A model generated the notes under the pieces. That model saw only the letters and a list, made by a program, of their open reading frames with translations, made no database searches and had not been told where the DNA came from. The position numbers and the translations under genes were made by a program. This document shows, piece by piece, positions 1 to 12,902 of a stretch of 64,000 nucleotides of DNA. Positions within the stretch are counted from its first letter, which is position 1. The number at the start of each line of letters is the position of its first letter. Source of the stretch: Sphagnum magellanicum (lineage: Eukaryota > Streptophyta > Sphagnopsida > Sphagnales > Sphagnaceae); assembly GCA_021904315.1 (NCBI GenBank), contig CM038923.1:15878038-15942037 (forward strand), written 5' to 3'.

Positions 1-53
1 TTGTCACCTTCGGACTCATAGTTGAATCCATAAAAAAGCTTGGGGGTGCGTTA
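1..53 (+). repeat. 3' end of a chromoviral LTR, cut by the window edge
   Basis: The bases match the last part of the LTR family found whole at 54120-55032: a stretch around GTTGAATCCAT followed by AGCTTGGGGGTGCGT. The copy ends in TTA where other copies end in TCA. Only the terminal 53 bases are in the window, so solo or element-linked status cannot be decided. Confidence 0.7.
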
Positions 54-339
54 GATGAGGTTAGGGTATGCTAATAGAATTCTTACAATTTCTCCCATTA
101 TTTACTAGAAAAATAAGGTGCAATATTTTATCAATAAATCTACCATGATGATTTTCAGAGCAGATCATGGAAAGCTTATCAATTGGGCTATAATTATGTA
201 TTTTCAATTGGTCAAGGAATTGATCATATGGGAAAAGTGTTAGAAAAACATGATTAAAATAACATCCAAAAGGGAACCAAAAAAGGATGAATGCCATTTT
301 ACTATTGTCCTAAAACTTCTATTTCAGAAATGGTTTCCA

Positions 340-2080
340 CTAGAAGGAATAAAGCCACAAGAGTAGAAGTAGATAAAGCAACCACAAGAGGACATGAGAA
401 GGAAGGATACTTTGAGGGAAAGGTTTATTAAAAACAAGAGACCTTTGAACCCTACATGTATTTCTCCTAAAAAGGAGAAACAACAAAAGACTAAGACGAC
501 TAGAAGAGCAGTTCTGATGTTTCAATTTGATGATGATGGGGAGAGGGAAACTTTGCAAAAGAGGCAGAGAAGACAAGAGGATATTATAATGAAGGGCAAT
601 ATTAATCTTCAACAAGCAACAAAATTGTTGAGAAAACAACAACAGTAACATTAGAGACAAAAGGAAAAATCCATATCTCCTAAGTCTAATCTAAAGACCA
701 TAGATCTCTCCCAAGTAGGAACAAATATTAGATGGTAGGAACATCATAGATGGCTTAAGAAGGATCCAAAATCTCAAGCTCAACAGCCAACAGAAGAACA
801 AATACAAAACTTGGACCTAGATCCAACAAAAGTGTAACAATTTATTCTAATACCATAGAATAATGAAGGTATACTACCTTCAAGACCAAGTTCTGTAATA
901 GGCATAAATGTATTTGGAGAAATGTGGATTACACACATAAGTCTATGTTCTTCAAGTACAAGTTCCAAGGATTAGACTCCTAGGTTTCATACACCAGAGT
1001 TTATTCAAGGGCTAGAAGCAAACTTGGATGAACATAGGAAAGTTGCTACTATGTTTCAACAAGCAGTAGAATACAATGTATAAATGACTAATATTGTACT
1101 TAGAATTGTTGATATGGAAATTAAAAAATAAGCTGATTATAGAAAAGAAGGACAAATATGTTCAAAATCTACAAGGGGCTTTGGAGAAGGAGTAGAAGCT
1201 CAAACTAGAATTACAGGATAATAACAATGAGAATAGTTAGGTATTGGTAAAATTGCAAGCAACTAGATAGAAGAAAAATAACATGGAAAAACACAACAAG
1301 GATTTGGAAAACATCAAAGTGGAAAGGGATTATCTGCAAGCAACTTTAAAAGAGGCAGATGCCAATTTTTGGAACTTGAAGTAGAGAAGGATATTTTGAG
1401 TGTAGAGCACAACAAACTACAAACCCTAAACCCACACCAAACCCGAAAGGATATGGACCAAATTCTTTTAAAGTAATAGAAGGAGTTGGAGGAGTTCAGA
1501 ATGGACAATGGTAATGTACATCAAGCCAAGAATGACATACAAAGGTAATCTAACCAGAGGCATGCACATATGGATAGAAATTTGTAGAAGCAGATGCCCT
1601 TTAATGAAAAGTTATAAAAATTTCTAGAAGAGACCCAAAGAGTAAAACCTTTCAATTATGATAGTGTTTGAAGAGAAAATAGTGAATTCAAGAAGCATAA
1701 TACTTTGCTTTAGGTAAAATTCAAGGCATTATCAATGGAGGAAAAATATGCAAATATGTGGTGGGATGTGGTGCAGGATACTATCTAGAAAGATATTGGA
1801 AAGGTTTGTAAAAGGTATGAGAAAAATGAAAGGTTGTACATGCACATGATATCTTAGATGGAAAAAATCATGCCATCATTTGAGTATGAACCTCTAGTCC
1901 TCTCTCTAGAACTAGAAACTTCATATGAAGAAGAAGACAAAGGAAATATTGATGGTGTAGGACCATCAAGTATAAGAACAAAAAAGGAAAAACCAGCAAA
2001 CCTCAGACAAAGGAAGCATAGTCCCCAAAGTGAGGTTGGTGGTATGACATATACATCAGAACAAACTCTATAACCAATAT
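340..2080 (+). pseudogene. Decayed coiled-coil protein ORF, unrecognised family
   Basis: Lysine-, glutamate- and glutamine-rich open stretches run on the + strand from about 394 to 648 and again to 2073, broken by many in-frame stops, several of them TAG or TAA where Q or W would fit. Near 1760-1905 the reading has a WWxxVQ motif and, 37 codons later, a PSFEYEP motif. The same pair with identical spacing appears on the - strand at 37170-37360, so this is a family and not chance. The composition suggests a coiled coil; no catalytic motif is visible. It could be an accessory ORF of an old retroelement or a host gene relic. I do not recognise the product. Confidence 0.45.
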
Positions 2081-2480
2081 AATTTATTTTACAAGAAGCT
2101 AGTTCTCAAGAATATGCATCTACAACCATAGAAATAGGGGCACAAATAGAAACTAAAAAATAGATAAGTTAGGAAAATTAATAAGATTAGATTACATCAA
2201 AGCTGCAATAGTAAGAGCTGACTCAGATTACATTAGATTTGCAATCATATTAGTAGCCACAAATGACATTAGAATCGTTGTCATAGGAACAGACATCAAC
2301 ACATTATCAAACAATTGCATAATTATCAACAAAGGAACTAAAAGAACAACAACAAACTATTTATACAACAAAGAGTCAGACATTATTTCAATTTGAAGTA
2401 CGGCAACCACATACAGAGTAGGTTGTACATATATTTTACAATATAGTGTAACAAAAGCAACATTAGATTTCTAAATCACA
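2081..2480. other. Gene-free AT-rich stretch after the coiled-coil ORF
   Basis: Stop-filled continuation of the + strand reading, rich in CAA and ACA triplets. It may be the decayed tail of the coiled-coil ORF. No separate gene or RNA seen. Confidence 0.3.
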
Positions 2481-3470
2481 AGATCGAAAACATCAAATTT
2501 AGCTTTTTTAACATATTTTTTGTCCAAAATTCCAAGATGTAATTCAGAGTACGGGTGGGGTAATGTTAAGGGAGTAATTATTCATGGTAATAGTTGGTTA
2601 GTATATTTTTACTTACCTAGTTACTAGAATTATTAACTAGATTACATAACTTTTGTCACCATTTGAATTTGAATAGATCATCGGATTTGTTTTTTCAGAT
2701 GGATATATCCTGGAAAAAGGAAGATAGAATAAATAGATTCATTGTAGAACATTGAGTTTTGTGGGAGTATGAAACAAGAGCATTTTGTTTTTGAGAAAAG
2801 CTTCATTTCCATAGCCAAATTTGTTGTTTTGATGTTTTTATCATACTTTCATTACTAGATTTTAATTTTCAAACTAGATATGAATAGATTTGAATAACAA
2901 ATTTTATTAATATTAATTTTTTGTATTTACCATTTTTCATCCATTTTGATTACATCCATGTCCACATGGCAAAATAGTTTGTCATGTCATTTTAAAATAT
3001 ATATCTTACATGGCAAGGAATATTCTAAGAATATGTTGTCCACATCATCAATATATTCTTTAAAAGATTCTATCATGCTCACAAAGTAACGTCGTTGACA
3101 TAGAGTCACTAGACTATGCTACAATGGTTGATATCTCTTTAACCACCCTTTTTGTCATAGTAATTACAACAATAACAACTTCATAAGAGGAGGGAAATAA
3201 TACATAGGCCATTACAAAACTAGAACAACAAGAATAACTACAGCAAATTTATCCGACCAAGGAAATTCATATAATGGAGGATAAGTAGTCTATAGAACCA
3301 TAGAGTACAGGTGCAAAACAAACAACTATAAAGTAAATAGGAATAAGGCATGGTTTATTTTGTAGATTTTGGGTTCTTTTTGTCTAAATATTTTAAACAA
3401 GATTTTGAGGATGGAATCCAAAGTACGAGGGGGGTAAAGTTAAAAGTAAGATTATACTATAGTAATCATA
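2481..3470 (+). repeat. Two related, decayed retroelement 3' ends with polypurine tracts
   Basis: Two similar stretches, about 2510-2575 and 3375-3440, each run from TTTTTGTC through an AT-rich part to AGTACGNGNGGGGTAA and then GTTAA. This looks like the end of a pol reading followed by a polypurine tract and the start of a 3' LTR in an old Ty3-type element. The LTRs themselves cannot be delimited, and no target duplication was found. The roughly 865-bp spacing may be one LTR-plus-tail unit. Confidence 0.3.
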
Positions 3471-4679
3471 CTAGATTAACATAGGGAATAGGCATTGTGA
3501 GGTTTATTCTCATACATGCTTGATAGGGTAGATTCAATAAGTATAGGTTAGGTGAGAATAAGACTACTAAAGTGGAGTTCAAATGATGTTTTAGGTGGGA
3601 AAGTTGAAGATTAAGGAAGCTTTAAATTTTTGGGGGGGGACTTCAATCTTAACTAGTTTTTTTGGGGATGTTCAATATGGGGAAATATAAAGAAGATAAG
3701 GAAGATAACAAGAGTTATGGAAAGAACAATTTTGAGGATACATAGAGTTGATGAACTATGATCTAGGATCTTTTTTTTTGTAATTTTTTACAAGATCTAT
3801 TTTTTTTTTCCTCATATCAATATGAAAAATAAATTGTGGTAGAATTGTGACAAATTCATAACTATGCAAATATTTGGGATGTGAGAAATGTTGTTGTTGA
3901 AACATTTTAAATTATGTGTGGATTTATAATACATATTTTGTATGACTGAAACTAAATATGTACAAGAACAGAAAATTGCAATTGAATCAGAATTAAAATA
4001 TTAGGATTTATCAGCCTTTGTCCTTGATAAACACATGTGATGACTTCATTTTATTTGACTACTTATATTAATTGTCAATCACAATTTAAAAACCTATCCA
4101 CTGTAAGAAAAACTTAAATTTGCAATTGGTGTTTCTAATTATTTTTTAATTATAAGCGACATTTTGTGACAAAAAGCCTTTTAATCCCCTAAAACTAATC
4201 ATAGGTGCAAATTAATCACAAATTTGATGACATTATAATGATGTCATCAATGTTTGGATGAAGGTACAAAATATGAATACGATTTCATCCACCACATGGA
4301 ATACCATATGTGTATGGGCATCTATAATTAAGGTGCAACTATTTTGGTGGCATCCAAAATCACACCACTTGTTGGAATTTAATTTTGACATGTGGCAACA
4401 TTTGGTTAATTAACCCATTATGATTTCTAGAATAATTTAAGATGACAAATTCATATGTTTGATTGGTCTTAGATTGTGTCACGTGGTGTAATTATAAATT
4501 GTCACATGACATATTACACAATGATGTTAAGAAGCGAGCTTGTGAGCATGAGTGTCAACTTGTGAACATGAGCCTATGAGCATGAACGAATATATTTGGT
4601 ATATTTTGATTACAAGGATAAAATATTCTTAAAGTATCCCTATGCCATGTAGGAATGATGTGGAAAATATTTTTCCACA
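3471..4679. other. Gene-free AT-rich DNA
   Basis: No open frame, repeat array or RNA gene recognised. Homopolymer T runs near 3770-3810 and scattered ATG-rich simple sequence only. Confidence 0.4.
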
Positions 4680-5010
4680 TGTACATGGATGAAAGTCATA
4701 AAATGGATGAAAGTTTAGATGAAAATTGAACATCAATGAATTTTTTGGATGATAATTACAAGTAAAAGAATTTTTTGGATGAATGGATGAAATTCATTCC
4801 AAATGAATTATGTCAAATGAAAACCACATGTACATGGATGACATTTCCAAATACATGAAATATTTGGATGAACATGGAGCATAAATGAACTTTTGGATGA
4901 TAATTGGAAGTAAACAAATTGTTTGGATGAAACTTCCAATTGATTGAATGCATGAATGAAAGTAATTCCATAACAGTTATGACGAATGGAAATTACTAGA
5001 CTCACATAAT
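4680..5010 (+). repeat. Degenerate GGATGAA-type repeat
   Basis: The words TTGGATGA, GGATGAAA and ATGGATGA recur about ten times. Two longer related blocks start near 4715 and 4870 and share GAACxxTTTTGGATGATAATT. It looks like a decayed minisatellite; the short open frame on the other strand here follows from the repeat. Confidence 0.5.
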
Positions 5011-5283
5011 TTTCATGTCCAATTTCATCCCAAAAAAAAGGTGTCAAAGGACATGAAACTCGAAGGAACTACATTACGATGCAAAAGGGTGAAATAATAA
5101 CTTGTGTAAATTAAGTTAAATCACATAGCAAGTTAGGGGTAGGATGTCCACATAATGATGGAATGGGAAAATGCTTGAGAAATTAGTGAATATTAACTAC
5201 ACACATCATGGTGAAAAATATTTTTGTTTTTGCAACAAAATGCATTCCAAAAGAACAAAACCCATAATAGTCCTATTTAACAA

Positions 5284-6564
5284 CTATCTAATGACATTAC
5301 AACCTAATTTTCTATAGGACTTTGGCATAATATAATAATTTATGAGCCTCATTCTAGTTCTAGGATTGATAGTGGATAAATGGTTTTTTAATCCCAACGT
5401 ACATGGCATATTGCAAAATGTAATACAAGTGTTTACATGGCACCCATAGCCCTCATTTGCCAAGAGACCCATAAATCATGGAAGAAAAATCCATGTAATT
5501 ACAAGACGAGTAATCAATAATCATTACCTCATATTGCTTATGGTTTTTTGGTGGTCCTGAAAGGAGGTGGTGAATCTGTCCATATCCTAAAGGAGGAATG
5601 TTTGAAGGAATTAATAATGTGGCTTCAAGAGTTTGTCCCACCTCCCACTTGTTTTCTTACAAAATGGATAGTTTGAATGTGCCAAGACGACAAGTCTTTT
5701 TCCCATTCCTTGTTTTGGGCCAAGCATTTGGATCCAATGGCTTATAGGCATGGGTAGAAAGACCATCACCAAAGAGATTCGGATGGGCACATGCAGAAGG
5801 GTGCTTCACAAGTGCAAAATTGTCATCTCCAACCTAATTAACAAGGGGACATATTGGCTTCTCCGAGAGCAAAAAATTAGCCTCCTCAAATGCCACCACC
5901 TCAATTTGAATGAGATTTGTCCTTGCTTGCACATGCCATAAGGAAGGCAAGGTTGGCCTATCAAGTGCATATTTCTTGTTTGTCCCTCCCACACAACGTA
6001 GAAGGTCATCATGATAAAACCAAAACTTATGTAATTCAATTGATAGATGGAAAATTTGCCTTGCATTTAGTTGATTAAAACATTTCCTCACCTTCCAAAT
6101 GTGGTATTCTAATGAAAAGACTAGAGGTTGAGGTCTAGGTGGCAACTACAGCAACAATTTGGACTAGGTCCCCAAATTAACTAGCCCTACACAAGTGTAA
6201 TTCATTCTTGTCCAAACCAACCCCAAATGCACCTCCTTGTAAGAAGGCATAATACAATGAAGATTGTTTGAATGCTTGCACATAATCATCAGGTGTTGCA
6301 GCAAAAAGGCAAGCACCCTTGTTGCCATATTGTTGGAGCCAAATGTTATGAATCATCTCATATAAGTTATAAGTTAGCATATCAGCTTCTTCCTCCAAAA
6401 AGAATTTCTATAATCACATAAAAGGAATGAAGTTAGAATTCAGGAAGGATAGATGGAAAATAAAATTTCAATAAAATAATTTGAAGAACTTACATTTATT
6501 TTGGAAGAACTTACATTTAACATGAAGCCTCCCCATTGTCGCACACAAAAGTGCCAAAAGCCAA
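5284..6564 (-). pseudogene. MULE-like transposase, C-terminal part, decayed
   Basis: Read on the - strand this continues the conserved core that ends at the CACTA insertion. Next to the break it keeps a QWGGFM motif. A probable intron follows, with GTAAGT donors near 6490-6510 and an AG acceptor near 6405, and then an open stretch at 6177-6398 beginning EEEADMLTYNLYEMIHN. Farther on, broken frames at 5806-6145 and 5284-5472 end in a region with spaced C and H residues near 5420-5450 that could be a SWIM-type zinc finger, as MULE transposases carry. Several frameshifts and stops make it non-functional. Assignment to a plant MULE-like family is from recalled family resemblance, not a search. 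Confidence 0.5.
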
Positions 6565-7059
6565 CACTAGTAGAAAACCCTTGCTTTTGCAACTATGTTT
6601 TCAACTACTATTCAATTACAAACAAAACCAAAAACTACACATATAGTTGCAGTTTTTTTTTGCAACTTGGAAATATTTTTTGCAATTGCTAACCAATAAT
6701 GTTGAAAAGTACAAGTCGAAAGTGAAATTACAGTCGAAAGTGTATGCCACATGTCAACACCATAGTAATAGCCATTACGTGCTACTACTTGTCAATTTAG
6801 TTGAAATTTTTTTACCAATATAGTTGAGGGATGTTGTCAATTACATTCGACTATGGATGAACTTCATCCGTTAACTAAACATGATAGTAACCAAAAATAT
6901 AATTATAATTTCAATTAGGTTGTAACTATGTAAGTTGAACATTTCAATTATGTTGCAACTATATAAATCAAACATTTGGCTAGTGGTTTGGTGACACATG
7001 GCACACTCACAATGTTGACATGTGGCACATTCATAAAATGTGGGGTCAATGATAGTCAA

Positions 7060-7330
7060 ATGACATGTGGCATGTTCACAAATTTTGGGGTCAACAAATA
7101 ATTAAATGACCGGTGGCACATCCACATCAATAGTTTAGGCCACATGGTGCCTAAGCATAGGCTAGGTCTAAAGTTAGGCACCTAGATTAAACCTAATCAT
7201 AGGCCATTAAATTTAGGCTTAAGTTAGGGCTAGATTTAGGCACCTATGTTAGGCCTCGACCTAAACCACATGGCAATTAATAAATGAAATCCTATTTCAT
7301 TTTGTTTAACCTTTAGGGTTGAACCTTTTT
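7060..7330. repeat. Low-complexity TAGGC and CTAAG tract inside the CACTA element
   Basis: Runs of GCCTAAG, TTAGGC and CCTAGA words, seen again at 8090-8160. Simple sequence, no gene. Confidence 0.4.
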
Positions 7331-8825
7331 GATTGGCTCATCCCAAATGGTTATTAGATTTTCATGTTTATTGTGTTCTCCAACAATCCTAGTGCATTCC
7401 TTTATATAGTTTGGAGTCATGGAACGAACACCAAACAATATGGGATAAAGATTTTAGTTGTGACCTCGGGTAAACACACCTATCACCAAACACTTAACAA
7501 TATTGGATCATTATAACCCTCTTGTTCATGGTATGTTCCTTTTGAAACTTAAAACAATTTTGTAATCCTCCACCTAATGTATCTAAATTTGTAAAAAACG
7601 CTACAATATAATGGAAAATGAGCAAAATATGCCCTTTCAAAGTGAAGGGGGTTATGCTTTGGATTTTTTCATAAATGTTTAGTATGATTTTGAAACTTAA
7701 GCTTTTCAACTATTATTTTTCTATTTTTCACTGTAAACAAATTTTATAGATTTTGAGATAGTGCATTTGTAGCCTTTGAAATCTTTCAAAATGAATGAGA
7801 AATGAACAAGATATAGTTACTAGAAGTAAAAGGGGTATAGAGACAAAATTTGAGACAAAATGTCACTGTTTCTCTTCCTATGTTCTTTGCTTTGTTCCTT
7901 TGCTTTTGATATTCAAAGAGCATTTGTAGCTCTTTGTTTTGCACTTCCAATGACATAGAAAAGGTTTAATTTGGTGTTGAAATGAAGGAAAACTCAAAAG
8001 TGTTTGGTGATAGAGTACCATTCGTTGTCTACCCTAGTTATAACCCAGTTGCAACTTAATTGTAACTCAAATAGTTGTAATCTAGTTGTACAAGTTAGTT
8101 TAAACTTAGTTAGGCCTAGACCTAAACTAATAATCTACTTAACCTAAGTCTAACTACTTACCTTAATTACTTATAGTAATTATTCATAAACTATTTTAAA
8201 CTATATAATTGTATAATTAAAAAATTAAACATATTATCATCATTTATTAAATAATATGGTGATTATTTTTTGTTTAAAAATTAGCAATTAAATTTATTTA
8301 TTTGTAAAATAGTTAATTATCACTGAATATTTTTTAAAACTTGAAATTCATTATAAATTTTTATTAACATTTCATTAAACAAATAATTAATTCAAATATA
8401 AATATTCAATAATAAAATTTATATGATAGTTTAATTACAATAATTATTATAATATTTTGATAATTAATAATTGATTACAATTACAACAACAACATTAATA
8501 GTAATATTGTAGCTAGTAATTGGGTTAGGCTAGTTATTTAATTATTTTTATTTGTATTTTTATCTAACTTCTTGGAGCTATTAAATGAATTAATATAATA
8601 AAATTTTAAATTTAAAAATACTATAGTAGTGTTAAATAACAATAATTTCTGAAATTATATGATAATTTATTAAGTATCTCTATTAAGTATTCTAAAATTT
8701 TATAATTTAATCATAAATAAATAAATAAATAAGGAATTTGAATAAATGAAGAAATTATTGGAACTAATAGTGAAAATTAGAATAAAAATTAAATTCTAAA
8801 ATATATTAATTATGCGTCATTGCAT

Positions 8826-9320
8826 GATATGTTGTAAACTGAAATTGAATCTACGTGGAAATAATAAATGACACATGTATTGAACATATTCCAAAAAAAT
8901 GTTACTTAAATATCCTTATTTGGTATGTTGTAAACTAAAATTGAATCTACATGGAAATAATAAATCACACATGTATTGAACATATTCCAAAAAAATATTA
9001 CTTAAATATCCTTAATTACTTGATATGTTGTAAACTAAAATTGAATCTACATGGAAATAATAAATCACACATGTATTGAACATATTCCCCAAAAATTTAC
9101 TTAAATATCCTTAATTATTTGGTATATTGTAAACTAAAATTGAATCTACATGGAAATAATAAATCACACATGTATTGAACATATTCCAAAAAACATTACT
9201 TAAATATCCTTAATTATTTGGTATGTTGTAAATTAAAATTGAATTTACATAGAAATCATAAATTATGCATGTGTTGAACATACACATTATTAAGTTGACT
9301 TATATTTCAGAATTCCTTTC
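8826..9320 (+). repeat. Five tandem units of about 98 bp
   Basis: Units start near 8826, 8922, 9022, 9121 and 9220, each opening with TATGTTGTAAACTAAAATTG and containing CACATGTATTGAACATATTCC. The middle three are very similar and the outer two more diverged. Looser single copies lie near 9533, 9836 and 11006. All are inside the CACTA element. Confidence 0.8.
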
Positions 9321-10024
9321 AATTTTATTTTCAAATTAAAGTGTAATATTTATATGCACAAAAAAATTCATCATACATGCTATCAACTCATGTATACAAA
9401 AAACATTTACATGTACCTTAATAATTAATGAATCTTTATTGAAATTCTAAAAATATATTTAGACATCGTACATATAAAAATGAATAAACATCAAACTTCC
9501 ACAAAATTATGAATTATGTATCATTACTTGATTTGTTGTAAATTAACATTTGATTTACAAAGAAATAATAAATTACACATATTGAACTTACATTATTACA
9601 AACTCATATTTCAAAATTTCGTTAAATTTTATTTTGAAATTAAAATTTAATATTTAAATGCACAAAAAATATTTGCATCATACATAAACATTCATTTGCA
9701 CAAATAGAATTTACATGTAATTTAGTGTTTAATGAATTTTTATTGCAATTTAAAGCAAATAGTGATATGTCATGTCTATAAAGATTAATAAACATTAGAG
9801 TTCCACAAAAAATATTAATTATGTATCATTATTTGATATGTTGTAAACTAAAATCCAATTTACATATAAATAATAATTAGGTGTATTGAACATGCACATT
9901 ATTACAATTTTATATTTCAGAATTTCCTTCAATCAAATTTTATTAATTGTGTGCACAAAAAATATTTACGTCATCCATAACCATTCATTTTATACAAAGA
10001 TAACCTACACATAATTTAATCTAT

Positions 10025-10915
10025 TAATGAAGGCAGGTAGTTTGTTTTGTTTTATTCTATCATGTTGAAATTTCCCACACCAAATTACTTCATATAATGC
10101 TATTGATATCTTTGAAAGCCTAACAATGAATAGGGGTGCACTAACTTGGGTTGAAATTTTTTGGAGCTACAATGCAAAGGTTATTGATTATTGAACCATT
10201 TTCTTAATAAAATTTAATAAAATCATAAATATAAATTTTACTTGAATCCAAAGGTGTACTTGGTGTTGTGGGAAAGTAATTGTTGAGTTAGATTTAATGA
10301 AACTTATTTCATAATTTCCATACTTAAGGTGTGGAAAATATGGGATTTTGAGTGAATTTTTTTGTTGAAAATTCAAACAAATTACAACAAATTGGGTTTA
10401 AAAGGGAAAATGAGTTGAGTGTGTTCACACTTGGGGCCAACAACACATGTTACCTTATTTATCCATGAAGGAAGGTAGTTTGTTTTGTTTTGTCATAATG
10501 ATATCTCCCAATCTACGATGTCTTAGGTTATGCTATGGAACTTATCATCAAAAAGTTCTCAATGAATAGGGGTGCAATGACTTGGTTTAAAATGTTTGGA
10601 GCTACAGTATGGAATCTATTAATTACTAAACCATTTTTTCATTGAAGTTTTTGAAAAACCAAGATTGAAAATTATATTGGAATTTGGGGGCATTTTTGGT
10701 ATTGTTGGAAAGCCCTCACCAAGTTTGATTTAATAAAGTTGATTTCGTAATTTTGAGACCTAAAATGTGAACAATATTATTGAATTTTTGGTGGGTATGT
10801 ATTGTTGTTGGAAATTCAAACAAATTGCAAAAAGGGGTTTGGAAGGAAAATTCAATTGAATTCATTCAAACTTGGGCCAATGACATAAGGTACATTAGTG
10901 TTTAATGAATTTTTA
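10025..10915 (+). repeat. Direct duplication of about 440 bp inside the CACTA element
   Basis: Both copies (about 10025-10460 and 10465-10915) begin GAAGGNAGGTAGTTTGTTTTG. They share in order: the word AATGAATAGGGGTGCA, then TTGGAGCTACA, then ATTGTTGGAAATTCAAACAAATT, and end near ACTTGGGCCAA. The copies differ by many substitutions. Confidence 0.65.
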
Positions 10916-11655
10916 TCATAATTTTAAACAAATATTAAGATATCATGTGTATAAAAATGAATAAACATTATAGTTGCACAATATTATTAATTATGTATCA
11001 TTACTTGATATGTTGTAATGATCTACATAGAAACAATAAATACATGTGTATTGAACATAAACATTAGTACTAAAATATTTTAAATATTTTAAAATTTTGT
11101 TTTTATGTTAAATTTTAATATTTATATGCACAAAAAAAACTATTCATTTATACAAATAAAATTTACATATAACTTAATGTAATCATAATTTAAAATAAAT
11201 ATTACAATATTATATGTATATAATTAAAGTTACTATTAATTGTTTAACCTAATTGAAAGAGATAGTTGTAAACAAAATTGTGTTTCATCCATCCTCTAGT
11301 ACATTTTATCATCCAAAATAGTTGAACATTACTCAATGTCTTGACTGTGTGACAACTAAGAACCTTAGATGCCAAAAATATTTCAAAAATGACCCCTTAG
11401 TTGAAACATGTTTCACATTGTTTATCAACATAGTTGGAAGTTTGACTTGGAGACATTATTAATGTTAGGAATATTTGGCAAATGACCATGTAGTTGAAAA
11501 ATGCTTTCAACTATATACCGATATAGTAAACGAATAACCTTAATTAGTAATGGCCATAATTTTATTTAAATATTAAAAAAATCCAATTGAAACATAATTA
11601 CAAATGTCACATAGTTGAAAACTTTTGGTTTAAAAAGGGGAGTTTTCTATTAGTG

Positions 11656-12902
11656 CAAGCCAATTGTTGAGCTCATGAATGGTGCCCTCGCTTGTAGCTC
11701 CAAACGAGTACCACCAAGATTGAATGGTAGCATATTAAAGGTCAACTTCTTCGAAGGACATGGCTTTTTTGTATTCATGACATCTAAGGCTTTGTGTCGA
11801 TCATGGAACTCTAGTGTAGTCAGCTACTTGGTGTGTTTGTCCAAAGATTGAGTCCAATGGAAAAACTAGGTCTGCTTTTTGTTAACCATCTTGACTGGAG
11901 GATCTCTAGTCCCATAAATAATGCAAACAACATTCTAATTTGCTTGTGCACCATCCGCCATGAACCCCTTGAAAATGGGCGTACCCAACCCATTTTTCTC
12001 AACAATTGTGTTTAGCTTCCTCCACAAAATGCATTGCGCTTCTATGTCCTTGGATTGCATGTCACATATCATGATCATCATGACCTTACAATAGAATATG
12101 TCATAAATGTGACATGCCATGGTTGTCCATCCTTGAACACACTTTACGTGATCAAACATCATCCATGCATTTTGTAGATCATCACTTGGTTGCATTCGCT
12201 GAACCAAATCCAAATCCAAATGCAATTCCATTGATGGACATCTTGAACAAATAAACCTTCTGCCCATCATGTTGACACATGATTGAACATCGTCCATGAA
12301 TTTTGTAGATCATCATTTGGTTGCATTCGCTGAACTAAATCAAATCCGAATGCAACTCTATCGATGGACATCTTGAACAAATAAACCTTTTGCCCATCAT
12401 GTTGACTAGGAAAACAACTATTTTGAATATAGTTGTAACAAGACAATGCTTTCAATTTTAGGATACAATCAATGGAGCTAGAGTTATTGGGATGATGTTT
12501 GAGTGAAGTAATGAGATTGCGTATGCTAAAGGAGCACAAAGGAGTGTACTTTAACAACATTTGATCTAGTTTTTCACCATTGAAAAACTCCATAGGACCT
12601 TGTCCATCCTCGTTGAACAAGTGATGAGAAAGAAATGTCTTGCTCACAAACAAGGTAATAGGTGAAATGGTAGCATTTGGCGTGCAACAGACCTCATTTG
12701 CAACCATGTTCTTCATCTCCTGGAAGGATTTTCCACACTTATCATCTACAACAGGATGGGCATGGGTGCCCAAGTGGATCGTGGCTCTGGAAAGATTTGG
12801 AAACTTGCGAACAACATAATATATTCTACAATTGCAAGTTTGTAGACAGGTGGGAGAAAAATCGCAAAACTTATAGTTGATGGTACAAATTAGGGATTTC
12901 AC
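11656..12902 (-). pseudogene. MULE-like transposase, central part, decayed
   Basis: Two open frames (11935-12297 and 12267-12902) and continuing broken frame down to 11656 give a protein of MULE-like transposase character. Visible motifs include CNCRIYYV, HLGTHAHPV, a block QNAWMMFDHVKCVQGWTTMACHIYD, then CDMQSKDIEAQ, FKGFMADGAQANW and, past a stop, FFHWTQSLDKH. The D of CDMQ and of MADGAQAN, followed by an acidic residue downstream, would fit a DDE nuclease, which in this superfamily cuts and joins transposon ends in the nucleus. The segment carries a 130-bp internal tandem duplication that repeats the LVQRMQPxDDLQN stretch. The CACTA insertion at 11655 cuts it just after ELNNWL. Family assignment is by recalled resemblance. 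Confidence 0.55.
12146..12405 (-). repeat. Tandem duplication of about 130 bp
   Basis: 12146-12276 and 12277-12405 are nearly the same sequence, both ending GCCCATCATGTTGAC. They differ at scattered positions and by a three-base change. The duplication lies within the MULE-like reading and accounts for the repeated LVQRMQP motif. Confidence 0.75.

Larger units (their letters stand above)
6565..11655. mobile_element. CACTA transposon, non-autonomous, 5.1 kb
   Basis: The left end is CACTAGTAGAAAACCC and the right end, read on the opposite strand, is CACTAATAGAAAACTCC. The element is flanked by the 3-bp direct repeat CAA (6562-6564 and 11656-11658). CACTA termini and 3-bp target duplications are diagnostic of this superfamily. 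Subterminal DNA on both sides is rich in TTGCAACT and TTCAACTA words, possible transposase-binding repeats. No transposase frame is visible, so it would need a partner in trans. Most of the interior is AT-rich with tandem repeats. It splits the MULE-like pseudogene inside a conserved motif, so it arrived after that gene. Confidence 0.8.

Noticed and set aside
8826..9320. Regular repeats considered as a CRISPR array
   Set aside because: Units of about 98 bp are repeated end to end with no unique spacers, inside a CACTA transposon in plant DNA.
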